Source: Dehalococcoidales bacterium
GTDB taxonomy: Bacteria > Chloroflexota > Dehalococcoidia > Dehalococcoidales > Fen-1064
Assembly (NCBI GenBank): GCA_016929875.1
Contig: JAFGHZ010000072.1
Span: 1-6,356, forward strand
Direction: 5' to 3'
Length of the DNA: 6,356 bases
Shown here: positions 1 through 5,792 of the stretch, in pieces
Numbering within the stretch: position 1 is the first letter of the stretch
How the letters are laid out: each line of letters starts with the position of its first letter
The notes under the pieces: generated by a model
Told to the model about the DNA's origin: nothing
The model's database searches: none
Seen by the model: only the letters and a program-made list of their open reading frames with translations
Position numbers and translations under genes: made by a program

Positions 1-81
1 CTGAAGAAATACGGCCTTTCTGTCGAGCAGGTAGTGGAGAAGTTTAAGATTTACAACACGTACTCGGAGGTGATGAAATGA
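1..81 (+). CDS. Partial: C-terminus of probable group 3b [NiFe]-hydrogenase small (delta) subunit
   Basis: Only the last 26 codons and a TGA stop (79-81) are present; the gene enters from the left edge. The tail reads LKKYGLSVEQVVEKF followed by KIYNTYSEVMK. As I remember it, the C-terminus of the Pyrococcus furiosus sulfhydrogenase delta subunit has the same kind of ending, with a short helix rich in Lys/Glu followed by a KMFN-like stretch. In group 3b operons the delta (20-kDa, Fe-S cluster) gene lies directly before alpha. The 4-base ATGA overlap with the large-subunit gene fits subunits made in fixed ratio. The family's role is to relay electrons through Fe-S clusters between the [NiFe] site and the diaphorase subunits. 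No cluster-binding cysteines fall in the visible piece, so the call rests on context and weak tail similarity. Another hydrogenase-associated subunit is possible. Confidence 0.6.
   Translation: MKKYGLSVEQVVEKFKIYNTYSEVMK
66..74 (+). promoter_or_regulatory. Extended Shine-Dalgarno site of the hydrogenase large-subunit gene
   Basis: GGAGGTGAT is a 9-base perfect complement to the usual 16S rRNA 3' end. Its GGAGG core ends 7 bases before the ATG at 78. It lies inside the last codons of the upstream gene, and together with the ATGA stop/start overlap it fixes the start and points to translational coupling. Confidence 0.85.
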
Positions 82-1364
82 CGCAGGTAAATGTCAATGT
101 TCATTATGTGACCCGTGTCGAGGGGCACGGTAATTTGGTACTCAATGCCAAAGACGGTAAGATTGAAGAATTAAGATGGGAAGTCCCCGAGTCCCCGCGT
201 TTCTTCGAGGCTATGCTAGCCGGGCGACATTATGATGATGTTCATCACATTGCCTCGCGAATCTGCGGCATTTGCTCGATTGCTCATACTACCGCTTCGA
301 TACAAGCTACCGAAGCCGCTTTCGGTATAAAGCCTTCCGAGCAAACGCTCATGTTGCGCAAACTGCTCTACAATGCTGAAATACTGGAAAGTCACATATT
401 GCATATTCTTTTTCTTGCCGCCCCCGATTTTCTGGGCGTCGATAGCGTCATCCCGCTGGCGGCAACTCATAAAGATGTCGTGGTGATGGCACTTCGTCTC
501 AAGAAACTGGCTTATAACCTGGCAGAAGCATTGGCGGAAAGAAAAACACATCCGTTGTCCTGTGTAGTGGGCGGGTTTGCCAAGCTACCTGATTTGAATG
601 TGCTTAAAGCATTGAGAAAGAGACTGGCGGATGCTCATGCCGACATTAATGTCACGGCGGAGCTTTTCAAGACATTTAAAATTCCTGATTTTGTCCGTGA
701 AAGCGAGTATATTGCATTGAAAGACCACAAAGAGTATGCCTTTATCAGCGGTCAAATTGCATCTTCGGATGCACCGGCCGTACCCATCACCGATTATCTC
801 AGTGTTACTAATGAGTTTTGCGTCCCGCATTCCACTGCAAAATATACCAAAAATAAAAGGGATGCTTATATGGTAGGGGCACTGGCTCGATTTAACCTCA
901 ATTTTAAACAGCTCTCGCCGGGAGCTAAAAAAATTGCCAAAGAGTTAGGCATCAGCGCTCCCAACCATAATCCCTATATGATTACGGTTGCCCAACTGGT
1001 GGAAACTTATCATGCGCTTGATGAAAGTATCAGTATTATCGACCGCATACTGGATAAAGGACTTAAACCGGAATCTGTTAAAGTCCAGCCGAAAGCGGGC
1101 AGGGGTGTAGGTGCAGTCGAGGCACCGCGCGGCATTCTGTTCCATGATTATACCTATGATGAGAATGGTATTCTAACAAAGGCGAACTGTGTCATACCTA
1201 CGAACCAGAACCATAATAACATCCAGAAAGACCTGGATGCCCTGATACCTGCAATACTGAATAAATCGGAAGATGAAATAAGATTGATGATGGAGATGCT
1301 GGTCAGGGCGTATGACCCATGTATTTCCTGCTCGGCGCACTCGTTAAATGTGACTATCAAGTAA
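78..1364 (+). CDS. hydA: Group 3 [NiFe]-hydrogenase large (alpha) subunit, probably 3b sulfhydrogenase/NAD(P)-linked type
   Basis: This 428-residue protein carries the catalytic [NiFe] centre and oxidises or evolves H2, normally in a soluble cytosolic heterotetramer that exchanges electrons with NAD(P)H or polysulfide. The N-terminal TRVEGHG (12-18) holds the conserved Glu15. The first metal motif is RICGIC (61-66), with Cys63 and Cys66. The second is DPCISC (413-418), with Cys415 and Cys418. All four nickel/iron ligands are therefore present. SPRFFEA (39-45) and EAPRGIL before the C-terminal third are also typical of the family. The length matches the roughly 428 residues of the Pyrococcus alpha subunit and is shorter than most 3c and 3d large subunits, which favours 3b; phylogeny would be needed to exclude 3a/3c. 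Only seven residues (SLNVTIK) follow His421, the expected maturation-protease site. The gene follows the probable delta-subunit gene with a 4-base overlap and is the last gene of its operon. Confidence 0.93.
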   Translation: MTQVNVNVHYVTRVEGHGNLVLNAKDGKIEELRWEVPESPRFFEAMLAGRHYDDVHHIASRICGICSIAHTTASIQATEAAFGIKPSEQTLMLRKLLYNAEILESHILHILFLAAPDFLGVDSVIPLAATHKDVVVMALRLKKLAYNLAEALAERKTHPLSCVVGGFAKLPDLNVLKALRKRLADAHADINVTAELFKTFKIPDFVRESEYIALKDHKEYAFISGQIASSDAPAVPITDYLSVTNEFCVPHSTAKYTKNKRDAYMVGALARFNLNFKQLSPGAKKIAKELGISAPNHNPYMITVAQLVETYHALDESISIIDRILDKGLKPESVKVQPKAGRGVGAVEAPRGILFHDYTYDENGILTKANCVIPTNQNHNNIQKDLDALIPAILNKSEDEIRLMMEMLVRAYDPCISCSAHSLNVTIK

Positions 1365-1384
1365 ATAACGCTTGCTATGTTTCG

Positions 1385-1420
1385 AAGAGGGACGGGTTTA
1401 TTCCCCGTCCCTCTTTATTT
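1385..1420 (+). terminator. Intrinsic terminator of the hydrogenase operon
   Basis: A perfect 12-bp stem pairs 1385-1396 (AAGAGGGACGGG) with 1404-1415 (CCCGTCCCTCTT) around a 7-base loop. It is followed on the plus strand by the T-rich stretch TATTTATT. It starts 20 bases after the hydrogenase stop. On the minus strand the bases after the stem (TCGAAACATAG) lack a T-run, so it should work mainly in the plus direction. The last stem base overlaps the stop codon of the convergent phosphodiesterase gene. Confidence 0.88.
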
Positions 1421-2089
1421 ATTGAGCTCCTGGGCAAGGACGTCAGGGGAATCGGTGATAATGCCGTCCACATTGTATTTCAAGGCGGTATGGAACTCTG
1501 AAATGCTGTTGCAATCCCAAACGATTGTGGAAATATTGCCTGAGTGCAGAGAGTGTACCATCTCCCCGGTTAGAGCAGAGAACCTCGGCAAGACGATTTT
1601 TGCCCTCGTAGATTCTATCAATTTCAGGGGCTCTTCGACTGGATATGCAATCAGGATACCGCGCTGAATCTGCGGTGCAAAATCTGCAAGGTCTCTGATG
1701 AGTTTTGTCTGGAAAGATGTGATGAACAATTCGGTGGATGACATTCGTGAATTGACTATCTCCAAAAAGAGATCCAAGGAATGTGCCTGCTTGATTTCCA
1801 GCATCAATCGGATGTGTTTATGACATAAATCCAGAGTCTCTTCCAGTGTGGGTATCTGGTAATAATTGTAGAGCCTCACCTTACGAATCTCTTTAAGGGT
1901 CAATTCACTGATAGGTTTATTAAGCAGATTGTCGTTATGAAAAATTATGAAGTGGTGGTCGACAGTCTCGTGCACATCGCATTCGATGCCATCGGCTTTC
2001 AGTTTGATGGCGGCATAAAATGATTCCAGTGTGTTGTCGGGAAATTCCCTGGTAAATCCCCGGTGGGCAATGTTCAAAACTTTTTGCAT
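1415..2089 (-). CDS. Cytosolic glycerophosphodiester phosphodiesterase (GDPD family, UgpQ-like)
   Basis: The 224-residue protein matches the GDPD TIM-barrel family, which hydrolyses glycerophosphodiesters to sn-glycerol 3-phosphate and an alcohol using a metal ion. The motifs appear in order: HRG with His9 and Arg10, FPDNT (16-20, the family's usual PENT with Asp for Glu), GIECDV with metal ligands Glu36 and Asp38, the second catalytic His51 in IIFHND, IPTLEE (79-84), LEIK with the third metal ligand Glu98, and a C-terminal GIITDSP. There is no signal peptide or membrane segment, so it should be cytosolic, unlike periplasmic GlpQ. The small insertion after His51 is compact and lacks the common RTTNG motif, which may affect substrate choice. 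The ATG at 2089 sits just before the strand that carries HRG, with a weak upstream GGGAAGAG. It lies 35 bp after the cyclotransferase-like gene on the same strand, probably in one transcript. The substrate cannot be told from sequence. Confidence 0.9.
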   Translation of the reverse strand: MQKVLNIAHRGFTREFPDNTLESFYAAIKLKADGIECDVHETVDHHFIIFHNDNLLNKPISELTLKEIRKVRLYNYYQIPTLEETLDLCHKHIRLMLEIKQAHSLDLFLEIVNSRMSSTELFITSFQTKLIRDLADFAPQIQRGILIAYPVEEPLKLIESTRAKIVLPRFSALTGEMVHSLHSGNISTIVWDCNSISEFHTALKYNVDGIITDSPDVLAQELNK

Positions 2090-2124
2090 TCGGGCACTCT
2101 TCCCGTTTTATTCAGGAATTCTAT

Positions 2125-2526
2125 CTATTCCAGGTCCCAGTCTCTGTAACCTTTGCGGATAACCGCAACATATTCGGGTGAAGGTCTGGACTCCTCGGAT
2201 TGCTGACGTTTGATATAAGTCAGAGCTTTTACCGCCTGTCCGTCTTCTTTGATAACCAGCACATTGATGTGGTCGTAAGTCCTGGGGTAATCTTCGTATT
2301 TATCCAGCTTTTGCAGGTCAATTTCAGAAATTTCATAGACGGCGCCGACTACTCTTTCGCCTCTGAATGGTTTGATGCTGGCGGTGGCGCCGTGCCAGTC
2401 CTGAGACCAGCCCGAAAAGATGAGCTTATAATGAGGCAAAACCGCAGTGAATTTCGGCCTGGCGCCGGGGCATCGCTTCGACATTTGCTCCCGGTTCAAG
2501 TTGGAAGCGTAGGCGAAATACTCCAT
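2125..2526 (-). CDS. Gamma-glutamylcyclotransferase-like (GGCT/AIG2 superfamily) protein
   Basis: This 133-residue protein has the GGCT-like fold signature. The N-terminal nucleotide/substrate loop is YFAYASNL (3-10; human GGCT has Gly where this has Ala7). WHGATASI (44-51) matches the WHGGIATI region of human GGCT. LDKYEDYP (74-81) places Glu78 at the position of the catalytic acid. A SPEYV segment followed by GYRDW (residues 127-131) closes the domain, as in many small bacterial members. Family members turn gamma-glutamyl amino acids or gamma-glutamylamines into 5-oxoproline and the free amine; the actual substrate of this one is unknown. It is shorter than human GGCT but of normal length for bacterial stand-alone domains. 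It is the first gene of a minus-strand pair with the phosphodiesterase. The ATG start is backed by GGAG six bases upstream. Confidence 0.88.
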   Translation of the reverse strand: MEYFAYASNLNREQMSKRCPGARPKFTAVLPHYKLIFSGWSQDWHGATASIKPFRGERVVGAVYEISEIDLQKLDKYEDYPRTYDHINVLVIKEDGQAVKALTYIKRQQSEESRPSPEYVAVIRKGYRDWDLE

Positions 2527-2532
2527 TTTCTT

Positions 2533-2536
2533 CTCC
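2533..2536 (-). promoter_or_regulatory. Ribosome binding site of the cyclotransferase-like gene
   Basis: On the minus strand this reads GGAG, followed by AAGAAA and then the ATG at 2526. The six-base spacing supports that start. Confidence 0.7.
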
Positions 2537-2558
2537 GTGCGAGATTTCGGTAGTCAAT

Positions 2559-2567
2559 ATTATAGCA
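2559..2567 (-). promoter_or_regulatory. Extended -10 promoter for the cyclotransferase/phosphodiesterase pair
   Basis: The minus strand reads TGCTATAAT, a consensus -10 box with an extended TGn element. Transcription would start near 2552, leaving a leader of about 25 bases. No good -35 lies at 16-18 bp; the TTGACA at 2578-2573 is only 8 bp away and cannot pair with this -10. An extended -10 does not strictly need a -35. Confidence 0.55.
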
Positions 2568-2605
2568 GTATCTGTCAAGAAAGATATAAATTATCCTCGT
2601 GAATG

Positions 2606-2635
2606 TTGCTGAATAACGATACTATGCGATATACT
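2606..2635 (+). promoter_or_regulatory. Candidate sigma-70-type promoter of the aspS-tig-clpP operon
   Basis: TATACT (2630-2635, five of six matches to TATAAT) is preceded at 18 bp by TTGCTG (2606-2611, half of the -35 consensus). The predicted start near 2642 gives a leader of about 33 bases before the TTG of aspS. The -35 is weak, so this is a candidate only. Confidence 0.45.
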
Positions 2636-2662
2636 CTTATGTGAAATCATCCGATTTTCACT

Positions 2663-2668
2663 GAGGAG
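2663..2668 (+). promoter_or_regulatory. Ribosome binding site selecting the TTG start of aspS
   Basis: GAGGAG lies six bases before the TTG at 2675. No ATG or GTG in the correct frame offers a better start, and the resulting N-terminus lines up with known AspRS proteins within a residue or two. This decides in favour of a TTG start. Confidence 0.82.
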
Positions 2669-2674
2669 AAATAC

Positions 2675-4468
2675 TTGCTAAAGACACATAATTGCGGTGA
2701 ATTGAACAAGAAGCTTAAAGGAACCAGCGTTACACTGGCAGGCTGGGTGGATAGACGCCGCGACCACGGTGATTTGATATTCATCGACTTGCGCGACAGG
2801 AGCGGTATTGCGCAACTGGTGTTCAATCCTCTGGTATCTAAAAAGAGCCACTCTGTTGCCGAACAGATGCGCGGCGAGTATGTAGTCAAAGCGACCGGTG
2901 AAGTTTCCCCGCGTCCCGCCGGCACCGAAAATCCGAAATTGCCCAGCGGTGAAATCGAAGTAATTGTCACCGAAGTGGAAATTCTCAACATCTCGAAAAC
3001 GCCGCCTTTCTATATCAACGAAGACACGGAAGTGGATGAAAACGTCCGTCTGAAGTACCGCTATCTCGACCTGCGCAGGACAAGAATGCTCAATAATATC
3101 GTCTTGCGTGACAAAGTGGTTACGTTCTTCCGCCAGTTCCTTCACGAAAAGGGATTCCTGGAGATTGAAACCCCGATTCTGATTAAGAGTACGCCGGAAG
3201 GTGCCCGCGATTATCTGGTACCCAGCCGAGTGTATCCGGGTCAATTTTACGCATTGCCGCAATCGCCGCAGCAGTTGAAGCAATTGTTGATGATAGCGGG
3301 CATGGAGAAGTATTTCCAGGTTGCCAAATGCTTCCGTGATGAAGACAGTCGTGCCGACCGACAGCCGGAACACACTCAGCTCGATATCGAGATGAGTTTT
3401 GTGGAAGAAGAAGATATTTTGAAGCTGATGGAAGACCTTTTTACGGGTCTGGTCGAGAAGGTCAAACCTGATAAGCGGATAATCAAACCTTTCCCTCGTA
3501 TCAATTATAAAGATGCTCTGGAGAAATACGGTTCGGACAAGCCCGATTTGCGCTTCGGGATGGAATTGAGGGATCTATCTGATATTGCCGTTAAGTCCGA
3601 GTTTTCCCTATTCAAGAAGGTTATCGCCGATGGCGGTAAGGTCAAAGGCATTTGTGCTCAGGGTTGTGCCTCTTATACCCGAACTCAGCTTGAAGAGCTG
3701 AACAAATTCGTACAGGGTTACGGAGCGGGCGGTTTACTTACTTTCGCTTTAAGTGCTACGCCCGGCGATATTGATAATCTAACGCTGGATATGGTGAAAT
3801 CGGTTGCCGCCAAATATATGACGCTGGAACAAATCAAGGAAATGGGGCGGCGTCTGGATGCACATCCCGGGGATTTGATTCTGGTGGTGGCGGGAAAACC
3901 GAAGGTTGTGGATAAGGCACTGGGAGAATTACGTCGTGAGATGGGACAGCGTCTCAAGCTGGCAGATCCCGATTTGCTGGCCTTTGCTTTTATTGTGAAT
4001 TTCCCTTTGTTTGCTTGGAACGAAGAGACGAAAAAGTGGGAGCCGGAACACCATCCGTTTGTGTGGCCATGGCCCGAAGACGTGCCGGCGCTGGAAAAAC
4101 ATCCGGAAAAAGTTCGTGCCCATTGCTACGACGTCGTCTGCAATGGCTTCGAACTGGCAAGCGGGAGTATCCGTATTCATCATCCGGAATTGCAGCGCCG
4201 TATTTTCCGCTTCCTTGGCTACAGCGATGCTGAAATTGAAGATAAATTCGGTGGTTTTCTGAGTGCATTTGAATATGGGGCACCGCCCCACGGCGGCATT
4301 GCTCCCGGCATCGACCGCATCGTGATGATACTCAGTGGAGAGCAATCTATCCGTGATGTTATCGCGTTTCCCAAGAACCAGAATGCGGTCGACTCAATGT
4401 TACAGGCACCGTCGCCGGTCAGGGAAGAACAATTGAAAGAGTTGCACATACGTCTGAGAGACGATTAA
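2675..4468 (+). CDS. aspS: Aspartate--tRNA ligase (bacterial type, predicted non-discriminating Asp/Asn)
   Basis: This class II synthetase activates aspartate with ATP and loads it on tRNA in the cytosol. At 597 residues it has the full bacterial length. The N-terminal OB-fold anticodon-binding domain (about 1-105) contains GWVDRRRDHG (23-32). Motif 1 is around 156-176 and includes ETPIL. SPQQLKQLLM (197-206) and motif 2, FRDEDSRADR (220-229), through QLDIEMSF, form the active site. The GAD insertion domain lies at about 300-420. Motif 3 is GGIAPGIDRIVMIL (540-553), with the ATP-binding Arg548. His31 and Gly83 (in PAGTENP) are residue types tied to non-discriminating enzymes, whereas E. coli has Leu and Lys-like residues there. 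It may therefore also make Asp-tRNA-Asn for GatCAB. The gene starts with TTG behind GAGGAG, and tig follows after 18 bp, probably in one operon. Confidence 0.98.
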   Translation: MLKTHNCGELNKKLKGTSVTLAGWVDRRRDHGDLIFIDLRDRSGIAQLVFNPLVSKKSHSVAEQMRGEYVVKATGEVSPRPAGTENPKLPSGEIEVIVTEVEILNISKTPPFYINEDTEVDENVRLKYRYLDLRRTRMLNNIVLRDKVVTFFRQFLHEKGFLEIETPILIKSTPEGARDYLVPSRVYPGQFYALPQSPQQLKQLLMIAGMEKYFQVAKCFRDEDSRADRQPEHTQLDIEMSFVEEEDILKLMEDLFTGLVEKVKPDKRIIKPFPRINYKDALEKYGSDKPDLRFGMELRDLSDIAVKSEFSLFKKVIADGGKVKGICAQGCASYTRTQLEELNKFVQGYGAGGLLTFALSATPGDIDNLTLDMVKSVAAKYMTLEQIKEMGRRLDAHPGDLILVVAGKPKVVDKALGELRREMGQRLKLADPDLLAFAFIVNFPLFAWNEETKKWEPEHHPFVWPWPEDVPALEKHPEKVRAHCYDVVCNGFELASGSIRIHHPELQRRIFRFLGYSDAEIEDKFGGFLSAFEYGAPPHGGIAPGIDRIVMILSGEQSIRDVIAFPKNQNAVDSMLQAPSPVREEQLKELHIRLRDD

Positions 4469-4476
4469 TTATACCC

Positions 4477-4480
4477 GGAG
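4477..4480 (+). promoter_or_regulatory. Ribosome binding site selecting the TTG start of tig
   Basis: GGAG lies six bases before TTG at 4487 in the 18-bp gap after aspS. The N-terminus that results (MKVTNEKIEN) has the length expected for trigger factor, so the TTG is well supported. Confidence 0.78.
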
Positions 4481-4486
4481 AGAGAA

Positions 4487-5791
4487 TTGAAAGTAACTAA
4501 CGAGAAGATAGAAAACAGGCAGGCGTTCCTCAAGATTGAGATGGAACCGCACGAAGTGGAAGAATCTACGGAGACTTCCTACCGCCGCCTGGTGCAAAAA
4601 GTGGATGTCCCCGGTTTCCGTAAGGGAAAAGCACCGAGGGCCGTCTTCGAGCGCCATTTTGGCAAGCACAGACTGTTTCATGAGATGCTTGATGACCTGG
4701 TGCCGGAGGCATATAAGAAGGCAATTGCAGAACAAAAACTCGAGCCGATTGCCGAACCGCAAATTGAGTTGGCTGAAGAGGCTCCTGTTATTCTGAAGGC
4801 GGTGGTGCCTCTCAAGCCTGTTGTGAATCTGGGAGATTACAACTCCATCGACATGCAGCCGCAACCCGCTGAAGTGTCCGAAGATATGGTGAACTCGGTT
4901 ATCGAGCAATTACGTCACCAGCACGCCACATGGGAACCCGCAGAAAGGCCTATTGATTTCAACGACTCGGTAACTCTGGATGTAGAGAGCACGATGGGGG
5001 AAGAGCCTTTTATCAACCAGAAGGGCGTTCAATATCAGATTGTTAAAGATTTCATATCACCGGCACCGGGATTTCCCGAGCAGTTGGTCGGTATGAAAAA
5101 AGATGAAGAAAAGGAATTTAAGCTCCAGTATCCTGCGGATTACCCCCGTACCGAAGTCGCCGGTAAAGAGGCAACTTTCAAGGTCAAGGTTACCGAAATC
5201 AAACAGGAAGTCATGCCGGAGGTGAACGATGCCTTCGCCACGCAAATCAATCCCGAAACTACTTCGATGGAAGTCTTGCGGCAGAAAATCAACGATGACC
5301 TGAAGCAAAGAGTAGAAGAGAGGGTTAAGAGCGATTTCGAAGATAAAGTTGTCGAAGCGGCGACAGCGATGAGTAGCGTTGAATATCCCCCTGTTCTCCT
5401 TGAGGCAGAAATCGACCGCTCTCTGGAGCGTAATCTCAGGTTCCTGCAAAGCACCGGTCAGAATATCGAGACATATTTGAAAAGTATCGGCAAGACCATC
5501 GAGCAGTTGCGTGAAGAACTGAAGCCTGCTTCCGTGAAGAGGGTGGCGGAATCGCTGGTACTCGGTAAGATTGCGGAGCAGGAGAAGACTTCGGTTACTC
5601 CCGCCGAGATTGATGCCGAGATCGAAGAGATGGTTAAGCGGTATAATGGTAGTAACAAGGATGAATTTAAACAGGCCCTGCAGGCGAAGCACAATCGAGA
5701 TTCAATTGAAGATACGTTGATTGCCAGAAAAACCCTGCAGAGACTGGTAGAAATAGCGCAGAGTAAGAAAGAAACAAAGAAGGAGGCATAA
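4487..5791 (+). CDS. tig: Trigger factor, ribosome-bound chaperone and peptidyl-prolyl isomerase
   Basis: Trigger factor docks at the ribosomal exit tunnel next to protein L23 and shelters nascent chains. The 434-residue length is normal. The N-terminal domain (about 1-115) carries the ribosome-binding signature GFRKGKAP (43-50). The FKBP-like PPIase domain spans about 155-240 and keeps PGF (194-196), LVGM (200-203), YPADYP (215-220) and VAGKEATF (224-231), although the usual aromatic pocket is only partly recognisable by eye, so isomerase activity is less certain than chaperone activity. The C-terminal helical domain, which forms the substrate cradle, runs from about 245 to 425 and ends in a Lys-rich tail (KKETKKEA). 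The start is TTG. It sits between aspS and clpP, with one base separating its stop from the clpP start; tig-clpP-clpX is a widespread order, tying folding to degradation. Confidence 0.97.
   Translation: MKVTNEKIENRQAFLKIEMEPHEVEESTETSYRRLVQKVDVPGFRKGKAPRAVFERHFGKHRLFHEMLDDLVPEAYKKAIAEQKLEPIAEPQIELAEEAPVILKAVVPLKPVVNLGDYNSIDMQPQPAEVSEDMVNSVIEQLRHQHATWEPAERPIDFNDSVTLDVESTMGEEPFINQKGVQYQIVKDFISPAPGFPEQLVGMKKDEEKEFKLQYPADYPRTEVAGKEATFKVKVTEIKQEVMPEVNDAFATQINPETTSMEVLRQKINDDLKQRVEERVKSDFEDKVVEAATAMSSVEYPPVLLEAEIDRSLERNLRFLQSTGQNIETYLKSIGKTIEQLREELKPASVKRVAESLVLGKIAEQEKTSVTPAEIDAEIEEMVKRYNGSNKDEFKQALQAKHNRDSIEDTLIARKTLQRLVEIAQSKKETKKEA
5780..5786 (+). promoter_or_regulatory. Ribosome binding site of clpP within the tig 3' end
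   Basis: AAGGAGG ends six bases before the ATG at 5793 and lies in the last lysine codons of tig. The near-consensus site favours this ATG over the later in-frame ATGs at codons 6 and 11. Confidence 0.85.
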
Positions 5792-5792
5792 G

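Noticed and set aside
216..551. 111-codon minus-strand frame inside the hydrogenase gene
   Set aside because: It is a shadow of the coding strand and has no motif.
1319..1667. Plus-strand open frames of 60 and 96 codons across the hydrogenase terminator and GDPD 3' end
   Set aside because: They run through the terminator hairpin and are antisense to conserved GDPD motifs; no ribosome site supports them.
2559..2578. Minus-strand TTGACA (2578-2573) as the -35 partner of TATAAT (2564-2559)
   Set aside because: The spacing is 8 bp rather than 16-18 bp, so the two cannot form one sigma-70 promoter; only the extended -10 was kept.
2641..2661. Inverted repeat as a terminator or riboswitch
   Set aside because: The stem is six pairs of mixed strength with no T-run, and the leader is too short for a known riboswitch or T-box.
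2678..3373. 231-codon open frame on the minus strand within aspS
   Set aside because: It is antisense to the conserved AspRS domains, has no recognisable motif and reads as a composition-driven shadow.
5057..5692. 211-codon open frame on the minus strand within tig
   Set aside because: It is antisense to trigger factor, with a low-complexity, Phe/Leu-rich translation and no family resemblance.
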